Shown: piece after piece, positions 36,833 to 48,577 of the stretch | Position numbering within the stretch: position 1 is the stretch's first letter | Layout of the letters: each line of letters begins with the position of its first letter | Source of the DNA: Kitasatospora sp. NBC_00315 | GTDB taxonomy: Bacteria > Actinomycetota > Actinomycetes > Streptomycetales > Streptomycetaceae | Assembly (NCBI RefSeq): GCF_041435095.1 | Contig: NZ_CP108025.1 | Span: 3,410,001-3,474,000, forward strand | Length of the DNA: 64,000 bases | Direction of reading: 5' to 3' | Program-made: the position numbers and the translations under genes | The notes under the pieces: generated by a model | What the model was told of the DNA's origin: nothing | The model's input: only the letters and a program-made list of their open reading frames with translations | The model's database searches: none

Positions 36833-37684
36833 ATGCCACCGAGGATCAATCCCACCGCACGGAACGAGCGCCTGGGAACAGAGCTGAGGAAACTGCGCGA
36901 ACAGGCCGGCATGACGGCCCGTGCGGCCGCCAGCCTCCTCGGAGCCGACCAGGCCCAGATGTCGAACCTGGAGGCCGGGAGGGTCGGCGCCAGCGCCGAA
37001 CGCGTGCGGCGGCTCGCGGCACACTACGCCTGTGACGACACGGCCCTCGTCGACGCGCTCGTGGAGATGGCGACGGAGCGCACCCGGGGCTGGTGGGAAG
37101 AGTATCGGGAGGTACTCCCGCGCAACTTCCTCGACCTGTCGGAGCTGGAGTTCCACGCCACGGCCATGCGCACGGTCAAGGTCGTCGAGATCCCCGGCAT
37201 CATGCAGACCGAAGCGCATGCCAGAGCCGTCTTCGGCTACTACCCACCACCACTGCCGCCGAGGGATCTGGAAGCCCGGGTCGCCCACCGCATGCAGCGC
37301 CGTACGGTTCTGGACCGCGCCCATCCGCCCCTGGTCGAGGCGGTGGTCCACGAGGCAGCTCTGCACATGACGGTCGGTGGACCGCGAACTGCTCGCGAGC
37401 AGCTCGGCCTCCTACTCGAACTCTCCGACCGTCCGAACATCAGCGTCCGCGTGATCCCCTTCTCGGCGGGCGAGTTCGCGGGGCCAGGCGTATCGATGCT
37501 GTACCTCGACGGGCCGGTCCGCCAGCTCGACACGGTCCAGGTGGACACCCCCTTGAACGGAGTCCTGATGAATGCGGAGGCACAGCTCAGGAGGTATCGA
37601 ACGCTCTATGCAAAGGTAGTGGGCGCATCGCTAGGGGTCGCCGCATCACGTGACCTCATCCATCGCCTTGCCAAGGACCTCTGA
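36833..37684 (+). CDS. XRE-family regulator (DUF5753 type)
   Basis: The 283-residue protein has an N-terminal helix-turn-helix (LGTELRKLREQAGMTARAAASLLGADQAQMSNLEAGRVG, about 12-50). From residue 95 the DUF5753 sensor-like domain follows (EFHATAMRTVKVVEIPGIMQTEAHARAVFG to VEAVVHEAALHMTVGG to NISVRVIPFSAGEFAG). This is the standard partner of DUF397 proteins in streptomycetes, where such pairs act in development and antibiotic control. I take the ATG at 36833 (MPPRINPT); an in-frame ATG at 36824 adds three residues. The DUF397 gene starts 11 bases past its stop. Confidence 0.93.
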   Translation: MPPRINPTARNERLGTELRKLREQAGMTARAAASLLGADQAQMSNLEAGRVGASAERVRRLAAHYACDDTALVDALVEMATERTRGWWEEYREVLPRNFLDLSELEFHATAMRTVKVVEIPGIMQTEAHARAVFGYYPPPLPPRDLEARVAHRMQRRTVLDRAHPPLVEAVVHEAALHMTVGGPRTAREQLGLLLELSDRPNISVRVIPFSAGEFAGPGVSMLYLDGPVRQLDTVQVDTPLNGVLMNAEAQLRRYRTLYAKVVGASLGVAASRDLIHRLAKDL

Positions 37685-37695
37685 AGGGAACAGCC

Positions 37696-37920
37696 GTGCC
37701 GATCACCTGGCAGAAGTCGTCGTACTCGGGTGGCGGAGACGGCGCCGACTGCATAGAGCTGGCCCTCGTCGACGGCGCCGTCCTGCTGCGTGAGAGCGAC
37801 GACCCCGGAGTCGTCGTCACCACCACACCCGCCAAGCTCCGTGCGTTCATCCTCGGCGTCAAGGCGGGCGAGTTCGACCACCTCGCCGACGGCGTTGTCC
37901 GCGCCTCCGACGGGCGTTAG
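37696..37920 (+). CDS. DUF397 protein
   Basis: A 74-residue DUF397 protein with the hallmark ITWQKSSYSGGGDGADCIELA (residues 3-23), the internal VLLRESDDPGVVV strand and a C-terminal KLRAFILGVKAGEFDHL. DUF397 proteins bind or antagonise their cognate XRE-DUF5753 partner. The GTG at 37696 has GAAGGGA upstream and lies 11 bases after the XRE stop, so the genes are co-transcribed. Together with the ATPase at 36157 they form one regulatory module. Confidence 0.93.
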   Translation: MPITWQKSSYSGGGDGADCIELALVDGAVLLRESDDPGVVVTTTPAKLRAFILGVKAGEFDHLADGVVRASDGR

Positions 37921-38094
37921 AGTCGACCGGGTGACTGCCGGGTCGGCCATGGGCCACATACGAGTGAGGCGCCCGGCCCCGGCATGACCCCGGGGCGGGC
38001 CAGAGCCCCGCCCGATCCTCTCCGCTTCCTCGCGTCCGGCGCCCCTGTGCGGCGCCGCGTCCCATGTGACCGAGCCCCGGAGAGGCCCTCAGCA

Positions 38095-38511
38095 ATGTCG
38101 TACGCCCCGCAGTACGCGCCGTCCGTCAGTACCGTCCAGCTCAACCACACAGCAGTCCACGCCAGGGACCGGCAGTTGTCGGCCGAGTTCCTCGCCGCGA
38201 TCCTCGGCCTGGTGCTCGGCGCCCCGATCGGGCCGTTCCTGCCCCTGGATCTCGGCAACGGCGTCACGCTCGACTTCTACGAGAAGCGTGACGAGCCGAT
38301 CCAGGCGCAGCACTACGCGTTCCTGGTACCCGACGAGCAGTTCGATGCCATGATCGCCCGGTTGGAGGCGGTCGGGGTCGTGTACTACGCCGATCCGCAC
38401 CATGGCGAGCCCGGCCGGATCAACCGCCTCTTCGGTGGCCGGGGCGCGTACTTCGAGGACCCGGCCGGCCACAACATGGAGATCATGACCCGGCCCTACC
38501 TCCGGCCCTGA
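38095..38511 (+). CDS. VOC superfamily protein (glyoxalase-like)
   Basis: The 138-residue protein has one vicinal-oxygen-chelate unit: TVQLNHTAVHARDRQLSAEFLAAILGL at the N-terminus with a metal-ligand His (near residue 19), HYAFLVPDEQFDAMIARLE in the middle, and RGAYFEDPAGHNMEIMTRPY at the end with the DPxGHxxEIM metal Glu. All typical ligands are present. Function could be lyase, isomerase, dioxygenase or resistance; nothing nearby decides. ATG at 38095 with GGAGAGG upstream. It stands alone and convergent to the deaminase gene. Confidence 0.9.
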   Translation: MSYAPQYAPSVSTVQLNHTAVHARDRQLSAEFLAAILGLVLGAPIGPFLPLDLGNGVTLDFYEKRDEPIQAQHYAFLVPDEQFDAMIARLEAVGVVYYADPHHGEPGRINRLFGGRGAYFEDPAGHNMEIMTRPYLRP

Positions 38512-38536
38512 GCCGCCGCCGGGGACGGGCGGCGGG

Positions 38537-38965
38537 TCAGCGGTAGTACCCCTCGACCACGGCGCGGACCTCATCGAGCAGCGCGGGGCCGTCCTGCGGA
38601 ACGGGTGGCCTCCCGCTGCCCGGCCTGATGTCCAGGAGTTGCTCGTCGGAGAGGGCGAACACCACCCGTCGCAGCCCGGCCTGTCGGATGGCCGCCTCGC
38701 ACATCCCGCACGGCTGGCAGCTGGTGTACATGGTGGTCTCGGCCGCCGTGGCCGCGTCCAGCTCCCTCGCGGCCCAGCGCGCCAGTTTGAGCTCCGGGTG
38801 CGCGGTGATGTCCCGGTCGGTGAGTGTGGTGTTGCGGTCCTCCGCCAGCACCGTCCCGTCCGGCGCCGAGAGCAGCGATCCGAACGGCGGGTTACCGCTC
38901 GTCCGCGCCTCGGCGGCCAGCGCGATGGCGCGGCGGAGGAGGGCGTGGTCGTCGGGTGTGGTCAT
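38537..38965 (-). CDS. nucleoside deaminase (CDA-fold)
   Basis: A 142-residue zinc deaminase of the cytidine/deoxycytidylate family. The active-site motif is AHPELKLARWAARE (HPE in place of the common HAE; His ligand and catalytic Glu near residues 56-58), and the zinc Cys pair is SCQPCGMCEAAI (near 82-93). PPFGSLLSAPDGTVLAEDRN is the usual N-terminal strand. The closest well-known relatives are guanine deaminase-like and tRNA-adenosine-deaminase-like proteins; the substrate is unknown. Its start overlaps the stop of the upstream LLM oxidoreductase gene by four bases, so the two are coupled. Confidence 0.88.
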   Translation of the reverse strand: MTTPDDHALLRRAIALAAEARTSGNPPFGSLLSAPDGTVLAEDRNTTLTDRDITAHPELKLARWAARELDAATAAETTMYTSCQPCGMCEAAIRQAGLRRVVFALSDEQLLDIRPGSGRPPVPQDGPALLDEVRAVVEGYYR

Positions 38966-39828
38966 GACTGCTCCGTTCCGGTGCGGGGTGGTGGGTTGAA
39001 GTGCGCGGCCACCGTGGCCAGGGCCTGCCGGCCCACCTGCGGGTGGCAGGTCTCACGGGGGTCACCGTTGTAGTGGTCGAGGACGACGCTCTCGGCGCCC
39101 AGCAGCCGCAGCTGGTCGAGGTCGTCCATGACCTGGTCGATCGTGCCCTCACCGGCGAGGCGTCGCGGTCCTTCGACCGGCGCCGCGGTGAGCCTGAGCG
39201 CGATCCGGGGGGCCAGCGCGGGCACCGGGAGCCGTTGCTCCTCCGCGACGGACCTCAGCCTGTCCGCGGCCTCCCGCAGCCACGGCATCGTGCAGCGCAG
39301 CGGATGCCACGCGTCCCCGAGCCGGACGGCCCGGCGCAGACCGGCGTCGCTGTTGCCGCCGACCCAGAGCGGGATCCGCCGCTCCCCGTAGGAGGCGGTG
39401 TCCGCCCAGGCGGCCCGGATGTCCCGCAGGTGGTCGTCGGTCAGGCGTCCGCGCTGTTCGAAGGGGATCCCGAGCGCGGCGAACTCCTGCCGCGCCCAGC
39501 CCACCCCCACGCCGAGGACCAGCCGGCCGCCGCTGAGCCGGTCCAGGTTGGCCGCCGTACGGGCGGTGAGCAGCGGGTGCCGGTAGGGGGTGATGAGGAC
39601 GGTCGTGCCGAGCCGGATCCGGGTGGTGAGGCCGGCCAGCCAGGACAGCGTGCTGAAGGGCTCGTAGAAGGGCGCCGGGTAGCGCTCGGCGACGTCGGGC
39701 GTGATGACGATGTGGTCCGAGACCATCAGCAGGTCGAAGCCCAGGCCCTCGATGGTCTGGGCGCCGCCGCGCAGCGCGCCCGGGTCGGTGCCGGGGCCGA
39801 AGTTGAGGAGGTTCACTCCGAGTTTCAC
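38962..39828 (-). CDS. LLM-class (F420-dependent) oxidoreductase
   Basis: A 288-residue luciferase-like monooxygenase with the N-terminal strand VKLGVNLLNFGPGT, FDLLMVSDHIVITPDV, the LTTRIRLGTTVLITPYRHP block and GRLVLGVGVGWARQEFAALGIPFEQRG, all hallmarks of actinobacterial F420-binding LLM proteins. It ends with QVGRQALATVAAHFNPPPRT. The start is the GTG at 39828; its ribosome site is poor. The gene is divergent from an Lrp/AsnC regulator 94 bases away, which may control it, and it is translationally coupled to the deaminase. Confidence 0.9.
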   Translation of the reverse strand: MKLGVNLLNFGPGTDPGALRGGAQTIEGLGFDLLMVSDHIVITPDVAERYPAPFYEPFSTLSWLAGLTTRIRLGTTVLITPYRHPLLTARTAANLDRLSGGRLVLGVGVGWARQEFAALGIPFEQRGRLTDDHLRDIRAAWADTASYGERRIPLWVGGNSDAGLRRAVRLGDAWHPLRCTMPWLREAADRLRSVAEEQRLPVPALAPRIALRLTAAPVEGPRRLAGEGTIDQVMDDLDQLRLLGAESVVLDHYNGDPRETCHPQVGRQALATVAAHFNPPPRTGTEQS

Positions 39829-39922
39829 GCGTTCGAGCCTAGTCGGCCGCCGTCGGCCCCCAGAAGGGATTCCCGCCTGTTCAGGGGCGGTTCGGCCGTG
39901 GATCCGCCGGTAATCTGGGCGG

Positions 39923-40420
39923 ATGACCGAGACTCTTGACGCGACCGACTGGGCGATCCTGGCGGAGCTCCAGCGGGACGGCCGGATCGCGTTCACGGAG
40001 TTGGCACGGCGGGTGAACCTCAGTGCGTCGGCGACCACGGAGCGGGTGCGGCGGCTGGAGGCGGCCGAGGTGATCACGGGGTACCGGGCGGAGGTGGACC
40101 TGGAGCGCACCGGGCACGCGGTGCTGGCGGTGATCCGGCTGAAGTACCCGGGGAACGCGCACGAACCCCTGCACCGGTTGCTCGGGGAGCGCCCGGAGAT
40201 CCTGGAGTGCCTGCGCACCACCGGGGACGACTGCTACGTCCTGAAGGTGGCGACCACCTCGACGGGTCACCTGGAGGAGATCGTCGACGCGCTGGCCCGG
40301 TTCGGGAGCACGACCACCAGCCTCGTCCTCAGCCGGACGCTGCCGTACCGCGGGCCCCGGGCGCCCCGGGCGGCCGCCCGGCCGGTCCGGGCGCCGGTCG
40401 GTCCCGCCACGTCCCCCTGA
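39923..40420 (+). CDS. Lrp/AsnC family regulator
   Basis: A 165-residue regulator with the N-terminal winged helix (LDATDWAILAELQRDGRIAFTELARRVNLSASATTERVRRLEAA, residues 5-48) and the RAM ligand domain (HAVLAVIRLKYPGNAHEPLHRLL...DDCYVLKVATTSTGHLEEIVDAL). The last 25 residues are Pro/Arg/Ala-rich and probably unstructured. It faces away from the LLM-deaminase pair and is a likely local regulator of it, responding to an amino acid. ATG at 39923 after GGGCGG. Confidence 0.92.
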   Translation: MTETLDATDWAILAELQRDGRIAFTELARRVNLSASATTERVRRLEAAEVITGYRAEVDLERTGHAVLAVIRLKYPGNAHEPLHRLLGERPEILECLRTTGDDCYVLKVATTSTGHLEEIVDALARFGSTTTSLVLSRTLPYRGPRAPRAAARPVRAPVGPATSP

Positions 40421-40531
40421 CGAAGGCCCCGGCCGGGGAGCCCCGCCGACGGGCGGCGAGGCAGCGGGGCCCGCCGCCCATCCGCGGGAACGACGGGCCC
40501 GAACGGTCGGCCGGCCGGGCAACCGGGCGGG

Positions 40532-44161
<3,630 letters not shown>

Positions 44162-44695
44162 CTGGAGTCTCTTCTTCGTCCCGTAGCTGGAGTGGCCCAG
44201 GCGCCGGGAGGCCGGCCGGGCAACGCGAACGGCCCGGCACGCCGAGCGGCCGGGGGTGTCCAGCCTACGCCGGAGCGCCGACGCGCACGCGGCGCACCGG
44301 CGTGGGCGCGGCCGACCGGTGGTTCGTCATCGGTCCATGAATGCCACGAAGTGGACATACTCCTGTCACTGGCCGTCCATGGAGATCGCGCAGCATGGTG
44401 AATGTGCCCGCCGCACCCAACCGTGGGGGATGGCTGCAGTGGGCACGGTCGCAGCCCGATGGGGGTCGGGATGCGAGGCCGGGCGACCCTGGGTGGGGGC
44501 GCCCGCCCAATCGCCGGGAACCGTGGCGCCCTTTCCTGGAGGGCGCCACGGGTCTCGGCCCCTTTGCGTTCCGGGGCCCCCGGCCGCGCGCCACCGCGGG
44601 GCCCGGCGACCGGGACGGGCCCCGACCGGCCGGCGTGGCGGCGGTCGGGGCCCGGACAGCGGACGGATCAGGTGCGGCGGTGTGCGGCGGACGGA
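44162..44695. other. 534-bp region upstream of mfd
   Basis: No gene. It contains the terminator of the DivIVA-like gene (44521-44551), a 24-bp direct repeat (44659-44710) and, near 44330-44410, a less GC-rich stretch likely to hold the mfd promoter. I see no consensus boxes. Confidence 0.6.
44521..44551 (-). terminator. terminator of the DivIVA-like gene
   Basis: CCGTGGCGCCCT (44521-44532) pairs perfectly with AGGGCGCCACGG (44540-44551) around TTCCTGG. It lies about 145 bases past the stop at 44696. Confidence 0.75.
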
Positions 44696-44710
44696 TCAGG
44701 TGCGGCGGTG
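44659..44710. repeat. 24-bp direct repeat spanning a stop codon
   Basis: A 24-base sequence beginning GCGGACGGATCAGGTG occurs at 44659-44682 and again at 44687-44710, identical, period 28. The second copy contains the real stop of the DivIVA-like gene (44696-44698) and the first lies outside it. Confidence 0.9.
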
Positions 44711-46015
44711 CGCCACGGTGTGGGGCGTCGCGTAGTCCGAGCCGTCGTCCACGATCACGATCTTCGGAATGATCCGGGTGGCCGCGTCCGTGCCCTCGAC
44801 CGGCTCCCCGGGCGGGGTCGACGGCTTCGGCGGCGCCGCGGACACCCGCCCGGGGGTGAACTCGGGGGCCTCCCCGTCCGACGTCACCGGGAGCACGGTG
44901 GTGTCGGCCTCGGGGGCCGGGCCGGGCACCACCGGCGCGGACGGCCCGGAGGGCCCGGAGGACGCGGAGGACGCGGAGGACGCGGAGGACGCGGAGGACG
45001 CGGAGGACGCGGAGGACGCGGAGGACGCGTCCTGGACCACGGCGATCTCACCGGTGTCCGCCTCCGCGTCCACCGGGGCGGGCGCCGCGGCCGGCCGCAC
45101 CGGGCCGGGCGCCTCGGCGGCCTGCTCGGGTTCGATCGCGCCGACCGCCGCGCCGGTGAGCGAGGCCAGCGTCCCCTTGATGTGATCCAGGTGCTGCTGC
45201 ACCACCTCGTGGCGCTCGGCGAACTCGACCTGCTCCTGATCGCTCGCCGCGTTGATCCGCTCCGCCTCGCGGCGGGCCCGGTCGATCAGCTGATCGGCCT
45301 TGGCCTGGGCCTCCGCGTCGGACTGCTTGACCTTGCCGAGCACCGACTCGCGGTACTGCTCGGCCTCCTTGAGCCGGCGCGCCGCCGTCTGCGCCACCTC
45401 GGTGTCGCCGGCGTCCGCCCGGGCGACCGCCGCCGCGAACATCTCGTCCGCGCCGCGGCGCAGCTCCGCCAGCTTCGCCTCGGCCCGCTCCGACGCCTCG
45501 GCGGCGGCGACCCGGACCTGGGCGGCGTACGAGGTGGCGGCGTCCCGGGCGGCGCGGGCCTCGGCGTCCGCCTCACCGCGCAGCTTCTCGGCCTCCGCGC
45601 GGGTGCGCTCCTCGCTGCGCCGGGTGGCCTGGTCGGCCTCGGTGCGCACGGCGGTGGCGTACTCCTCGGAGGTGCGGGCGAGCTCCTGCCCGGCCTCGTA
45701 GACCTCGTCGCGGGTGTCCTCGGCGAAGCGCTCGGCGGCCTCGCGCACGGCCCGGGACTCCTTCTCCGCGGTGACCGCCAGCCCGGCGGCCTGCTCGCTG
45801 AGCAGGTTGTAGTCGGGTGCGGGGGCGTCCGCGGCGGCCTGGACGAACTCGTCGAGCCGCTTCTCCATCTCGCGCAGACCGGCGCCCAGGACGCTCAGCC
45901 GCTCCCAGGCCTCGTCGCGCTGGGCGGTCAGCGCTGCCAAGGTTCGATCGACCTGCTCTGGCGCGTAACCACGCCGGGCAGCGGTGAAACCGTACTGGGA
46001 GACGGCATCGCTCAT
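44696..46015 (-). CDS. coiled-coil DivIVA-like cytoskeletal protein
   Basis: The 439-residue protein begins with a DivIVA-like N-terminal box (FTAARRGYAPEQVDRTLAALTAQRDEAWERLSVLG, residues 10-44). About 240 residues of nearly continuous coiled coil follow, rich in Ala, Glu and Arg (ESRAVREAAERFAEDTRDEV...). After residue 300 the tail is disordered, Pro/Ala-rich and carries an (SSA)n tract near residues 330-353. It closes with a conserved-looking acidic end TRIIPKIVIVDDGSDYATP. Such proteins organise polar growth or scaffold at cell poles in Streptomyces (Scy/FilP/DivIVA class); which one is not clear. ATG at 46015. It lies upstream of mfd on the same strand. Confidence 0.85.
   Translation of the reverse strand: MSDAVSQYGFTAARRGYAPEQVDRTLAALTAQRDEAWERLSVLGAGLREMEKRLDEFVQAAADAPAPDYNLLSEQAAGLAVTAEKESRAVREAAERFAEDTRDEVYEAGQELARTSEEYATAVRTEADQATRRSEERTRAEAEKLRGEADAEARAARDAATSYAAQVRVAAAEASERAEAKLAELRRGADEMFAAAVARADAGDTEVAQTAARRLKEAEQYRESVLGKVKQSDAEAQAKADQLIDRARREAERINAASDQEQVEFAERHEVVQQHLDHIKGTLASLTGAAVGAIEPEQAAEAPGPVRPAAAPAPVDAEADTGEIAVVQDASSASSASSASSASSASSASSASSGPSGPSAPVVPGPAPEADTTVLPVTSDGEAPEFTPGRVSAAPPKPSTPPGEPVEGTDAATRIIPKIVIVDDGSDYATPHTVAHRRT
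44957..45028. repeat. 9-bp coding microsatellite
   Basis: Eight perfect copies of GGAGGACGC in tandem within the DivIVA-like gene, encoding (Ala-Ser-Ser)8 on the minus strand. Nine-base units keep frame, so copy number can vary without breaking the gene. Confidence 0.95.
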
Positions 46016-46185
46016 GGGCTCTTCCCCTCGTGTCACGGGCTTCGGCTGTCACGGGCTGCGGGCGCCCAGGGCCGGAACGATTCTGAAGATGGCGGGACGA
46101 GCCGGGTAGGCCCATCCTCTTGACCTATTTTGCGCGGATTATGGGCAAACCCAAACGAGGCGCCGCCGTACCGACACGCCCGGGG

Positions 46186-46210
46186 GGTCGCACCGGGGGC
46201 CGGTGCGACC
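46186..46210 (-). terminator. terminator of the SUKH-4/deaminase gene
   Basis: GGTCGCACC (46186-46194) pairs with GGTGCGACC (46202-46210), loop GGGGGCC, 22 bases past the stop at 46232. Confidence 0.65.
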
Positions 46211-46231
46211 ACTCCCACCTGCGACGATCCG

Positions 46232-48514
46232 CTAGAGCAGACCGTCCCAGAACTGTTCGAGCAGAACCGCCCACCACGTGTCCGCCGTCTGCAGCGCCGC
46301 CGGGTCGATCGCGGCCAGCTGGTTCTGGAAGTCGGTGGTCCAGCGGGCCGCCTGCTCCGGAGTGAGCCCGAAGCGCAGCCGCCACATCCGGCCCAGCAGA
46401 GCGAGCGCCCGGACGAACTCGGGCACGCCGGTGTTCACGAAGCGCGGCGGCTCGCCCCCGCCCTCCAGATCGACCGCGACCACGGCCGCCGTGCCGTACT
46501 GCACGCAGAGCTGGCGCCCGTAGTCGTTGCCCAGCACCAGGTAGCCGCCGAAGTCGGGGCCGCCCTGGACGCCGCGCTCGGCGGCCAGCTCGGCGAGCGT
46601 CGGGATCGGACGCCCCTCCTGCGCCTGGGCCCAGAAGAACGGCCCGAAGTCGCGCGGCAGCCCGGCCCACATCAGGGTCTGCGCCACCGGCTCGGGCACG
46701 CCCTGCCGGGAGACCGCGCGCTGCTCGAAGCGGAACACGGCCGGCCCGAAGGCCTGCCCGAGCTCCGCCGCCAGCTGCTGCGGCGCGACCGGCGCCGGCG
46801 GCGGGACGCTGCCGGGCGCGGGCGGCGGCACCCGCACGGGGCGAGGGCGCTGCGGGGCGGAGGCCAGCTGGTGCAGTTCGTCCAGGTGGTCCAGCAGGTG
46901 GACCATGCCGGCCTGCCGCGCCTGGTGGTCGCGGCCGTAGCCGGCGGTGTGGGTCAGCCGCACGTTCGGCCAGGACGCCCGGATCATCCGGGCGCAGTAG
47001 CCGCCCGGCAGGTCGCAGGACTCCAGCTCGGTGTAGAGCTCCAGCACCTGCTCCGGCGGGACGTTCAGCCGGCGCAGCTCCTGGAGGATCTTCCACTCCG
47101 GGTGCGGGGTGCCGGGCTCGCTGCGCTGCAGGAGCTTCTGCTCCGAGCCGTCCGGGCCCCGGTAGCTGAGCGCCGCGAAGTACCCGGGGCCGACCGCGGG
47201 CACCCCGGGGTCGACCGGCGGGCCCTGCGGACCGGGGAACGGCGGCGGGACGGCCGCCGGCGCGACGGCCGGGCCGGGCACGGCCGGGGAGGCGGCGCCC
47301 GGGTAGCCGTAGCCGACCGGCGGCATGGCGGAGGGCGGCGTGCCGTGGGCGACCGCGCCCGGGCCGCCGGGCAGCTCGATCGCGTGCGCGAGCTGGGTCG
47401 CCTCGTACGCGACGCCGGCGCCCGGGGCGGCCTGCGGCGCCGGGGCGGGCGGCGCGGGGGCCGGTGCACCGCCGCGCAGACCCGGCGGCGGCGGGGGCGG
47501 CGGGGCGCTCGCCCCTCGGCCGGCGCCGTTGTGGGCCGGTCCGCCCGCGCCTCCGCGCAGGTCGGCGGGGGGCGGGGGCGGTGGCGCGCCGGCCCCGGAT
47601 CGGCCGTGACCGCCCTGCGGCGGCGCGGGCGGCACCGGGGCGGCGGGCGCGCCGGGCAGGCCCATCAGCCCGGGCGGCGCGTCGGGCGAGGCGAGCATGG
47701 TCGGGGCGTGGTCGACCGACGGCGCCGGTGGCGGCGGGCCGGTCGGGGCCGGAGCCGGGGCGACGGGGGCGCCGGGCAGACCCGCCAGGCCGGGCAGGGC
47801 GCCCGGCGGCGCCAGCACGGTGGGCGCGTAGCCGTCGGCGGCCGGCGGAGCCGGGTGGGCCGGCGGGGGCGCGGCCGGTACGCCGTCCGGCAGCTGCACG
47901 GTGACGGCCTCGCCGCCGGGCGGCGGCGCGAGCATGGTCGGGGCGCCCCCGGCGGGGCCCTGCGGGAACGGCGGGGTGCTGAGCACACCGGGGCCCCGGC
48001 CGTGACGGCCCTCGGCCGGGACCGGGGCGGGCAGGGGCGCGGGCGCGGGCGGCGGCGCGGGCGCGGCGGCCTGCGCGGGTTCCGGGGCGGGAGCAGGGGC
48101 GGGAGCAGCGGCAGGGGCGCCGAGCCGCTCGGCCTCGGCGGCGATCGCGGCCGCGCCGGCCTCCTGCAGCCACTGCGGCGGGCTGAGCAGGAAGGAGGTC
48201 GCCTCGACCGCGCCCGGCGCCGGCCTGGCCGCACCGGCCGGGTTGGCGGCCACCGGACGGCCGTACACCTCCTCGTACTGCCGGACGACCTCGTTGACGG
48301 GGAGCGCCGGCCACAGCGTGCTCGCTCCGCTGTCGCGGGCGACGACCAGCCGGGCCTCCCCACCGTCCGCCGCCGTGCCGTCCTCGGGATCGACCGCCCA
48401 GCAGATGAAGCCGAGATCGAACTCCCGGACCCGCACCTCGCGTTGCAGCGATCGCGGCACACCGCCGTTGATCCAGTCCTCGGCAAGCTCCTGCGCCTGC
48501 GCGTACGTCACCAC
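46232..48514 (-). CDS. multidomain protein: YrhB-like, deaminase-like, SUKH-4
   Basis: A 760-residue modular protein. Residues 1-90 resemble the YrhB-type immunity domain (MVTYAQAQELAEDWINGGVP...DSGASTLWPALPVNEVVRQYEEVYGR). Residues 130-440 are a Pro/Ala/Gly-rich linker with four copies of an A-x-T-x-L-A motif (near 192, 231, 271, 372). Residues 444-550 look deaminase-like: HPEWKIL (H471, E473) and ESCDLPGGYC (C500, C507) fit the zinc His/Glu and Cys-pair pattern of toxin-type nucleic-acid deaminases. Residues 580-760 are a SUKH-4 domain (FGPAVFRFEQRAVSRQGVPE...YLVLGNDYGRQLCVQYG...RFVNTGVPEFVRAL). No signal peptide. The SUKH-1 gene lies 63 bases upstream. Deaminase assignment is by motif and not tested. 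Confidence 0.8.
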   Translation of the reverse strand: MVTYAQAQELAEDWINGGVPRSLQREVRVREFDLGFICWAVDPEDGTAADGGEARLVVARDSGASTLWPALPVNEVVRQYEEVYGRPVAANPAGAARPAPGAVEATSFLLSPPQWLQEAGAAAIAAEAERLGAPAAAPAPAPAPEPAQAAAPAPPPAPAPLPAPVPAEGRHGRGPGVLSTPPFPQGPAGGAPTMLAPPPGGEAVTVQLPDGVPAAPPPAHPAPPAADGYAPTVLAPPGALPGLAGLPGAPVAPAPAPTGPPPPAPSVDHAPTMLASPDAPPGLMGLPGAPAAPVPPAPPQGGHGRSGAGAPPPPPPADLRGGAGGPAHNGAGRGASAPPPPPPPGLRGGAPAPAPPAPAPQAAPGAGVAYEATQLAHAIELPGGPGAVAHGTPPSAMPPVGYGYPGAASPAVPGPAVAPAAVPPPFPGPQGPPVDPGVPAVGPGYFAALSYRGPDGSEQKLLQRSEPGTPHPEWKILQELRRLNVPPEQVLELYTELESCDLPGGYCARMIRASWPNVRLTHTAGYGRDHQARQAGMVHLLDHLDELHQLASAPQRPRPVRVPPPAPGSVPPPAPVAPQQLAAELGQAFGPAVFRFEQRAVSRQGVPEPVAQTLMWAGLPRDFGPFFWAQAQEGRPIPTLAELAAERGVQGGPDFGGYLVLGNDYGRQLCVQYGTAAVVAVDLEGGGEPPRFVNTGVPEFVRALALLGRMWRLRFGLTPEQAARWTTDFQNQLAAIDPAALQTADTWWAVLLEQFWDGLL

Positions 48515-48577
48515 GCCCGGTTCACCCCTGTCCCCTCAGCATCTTTCCCCGGCACGGCCGGCCGTGCGTCCCGCATC

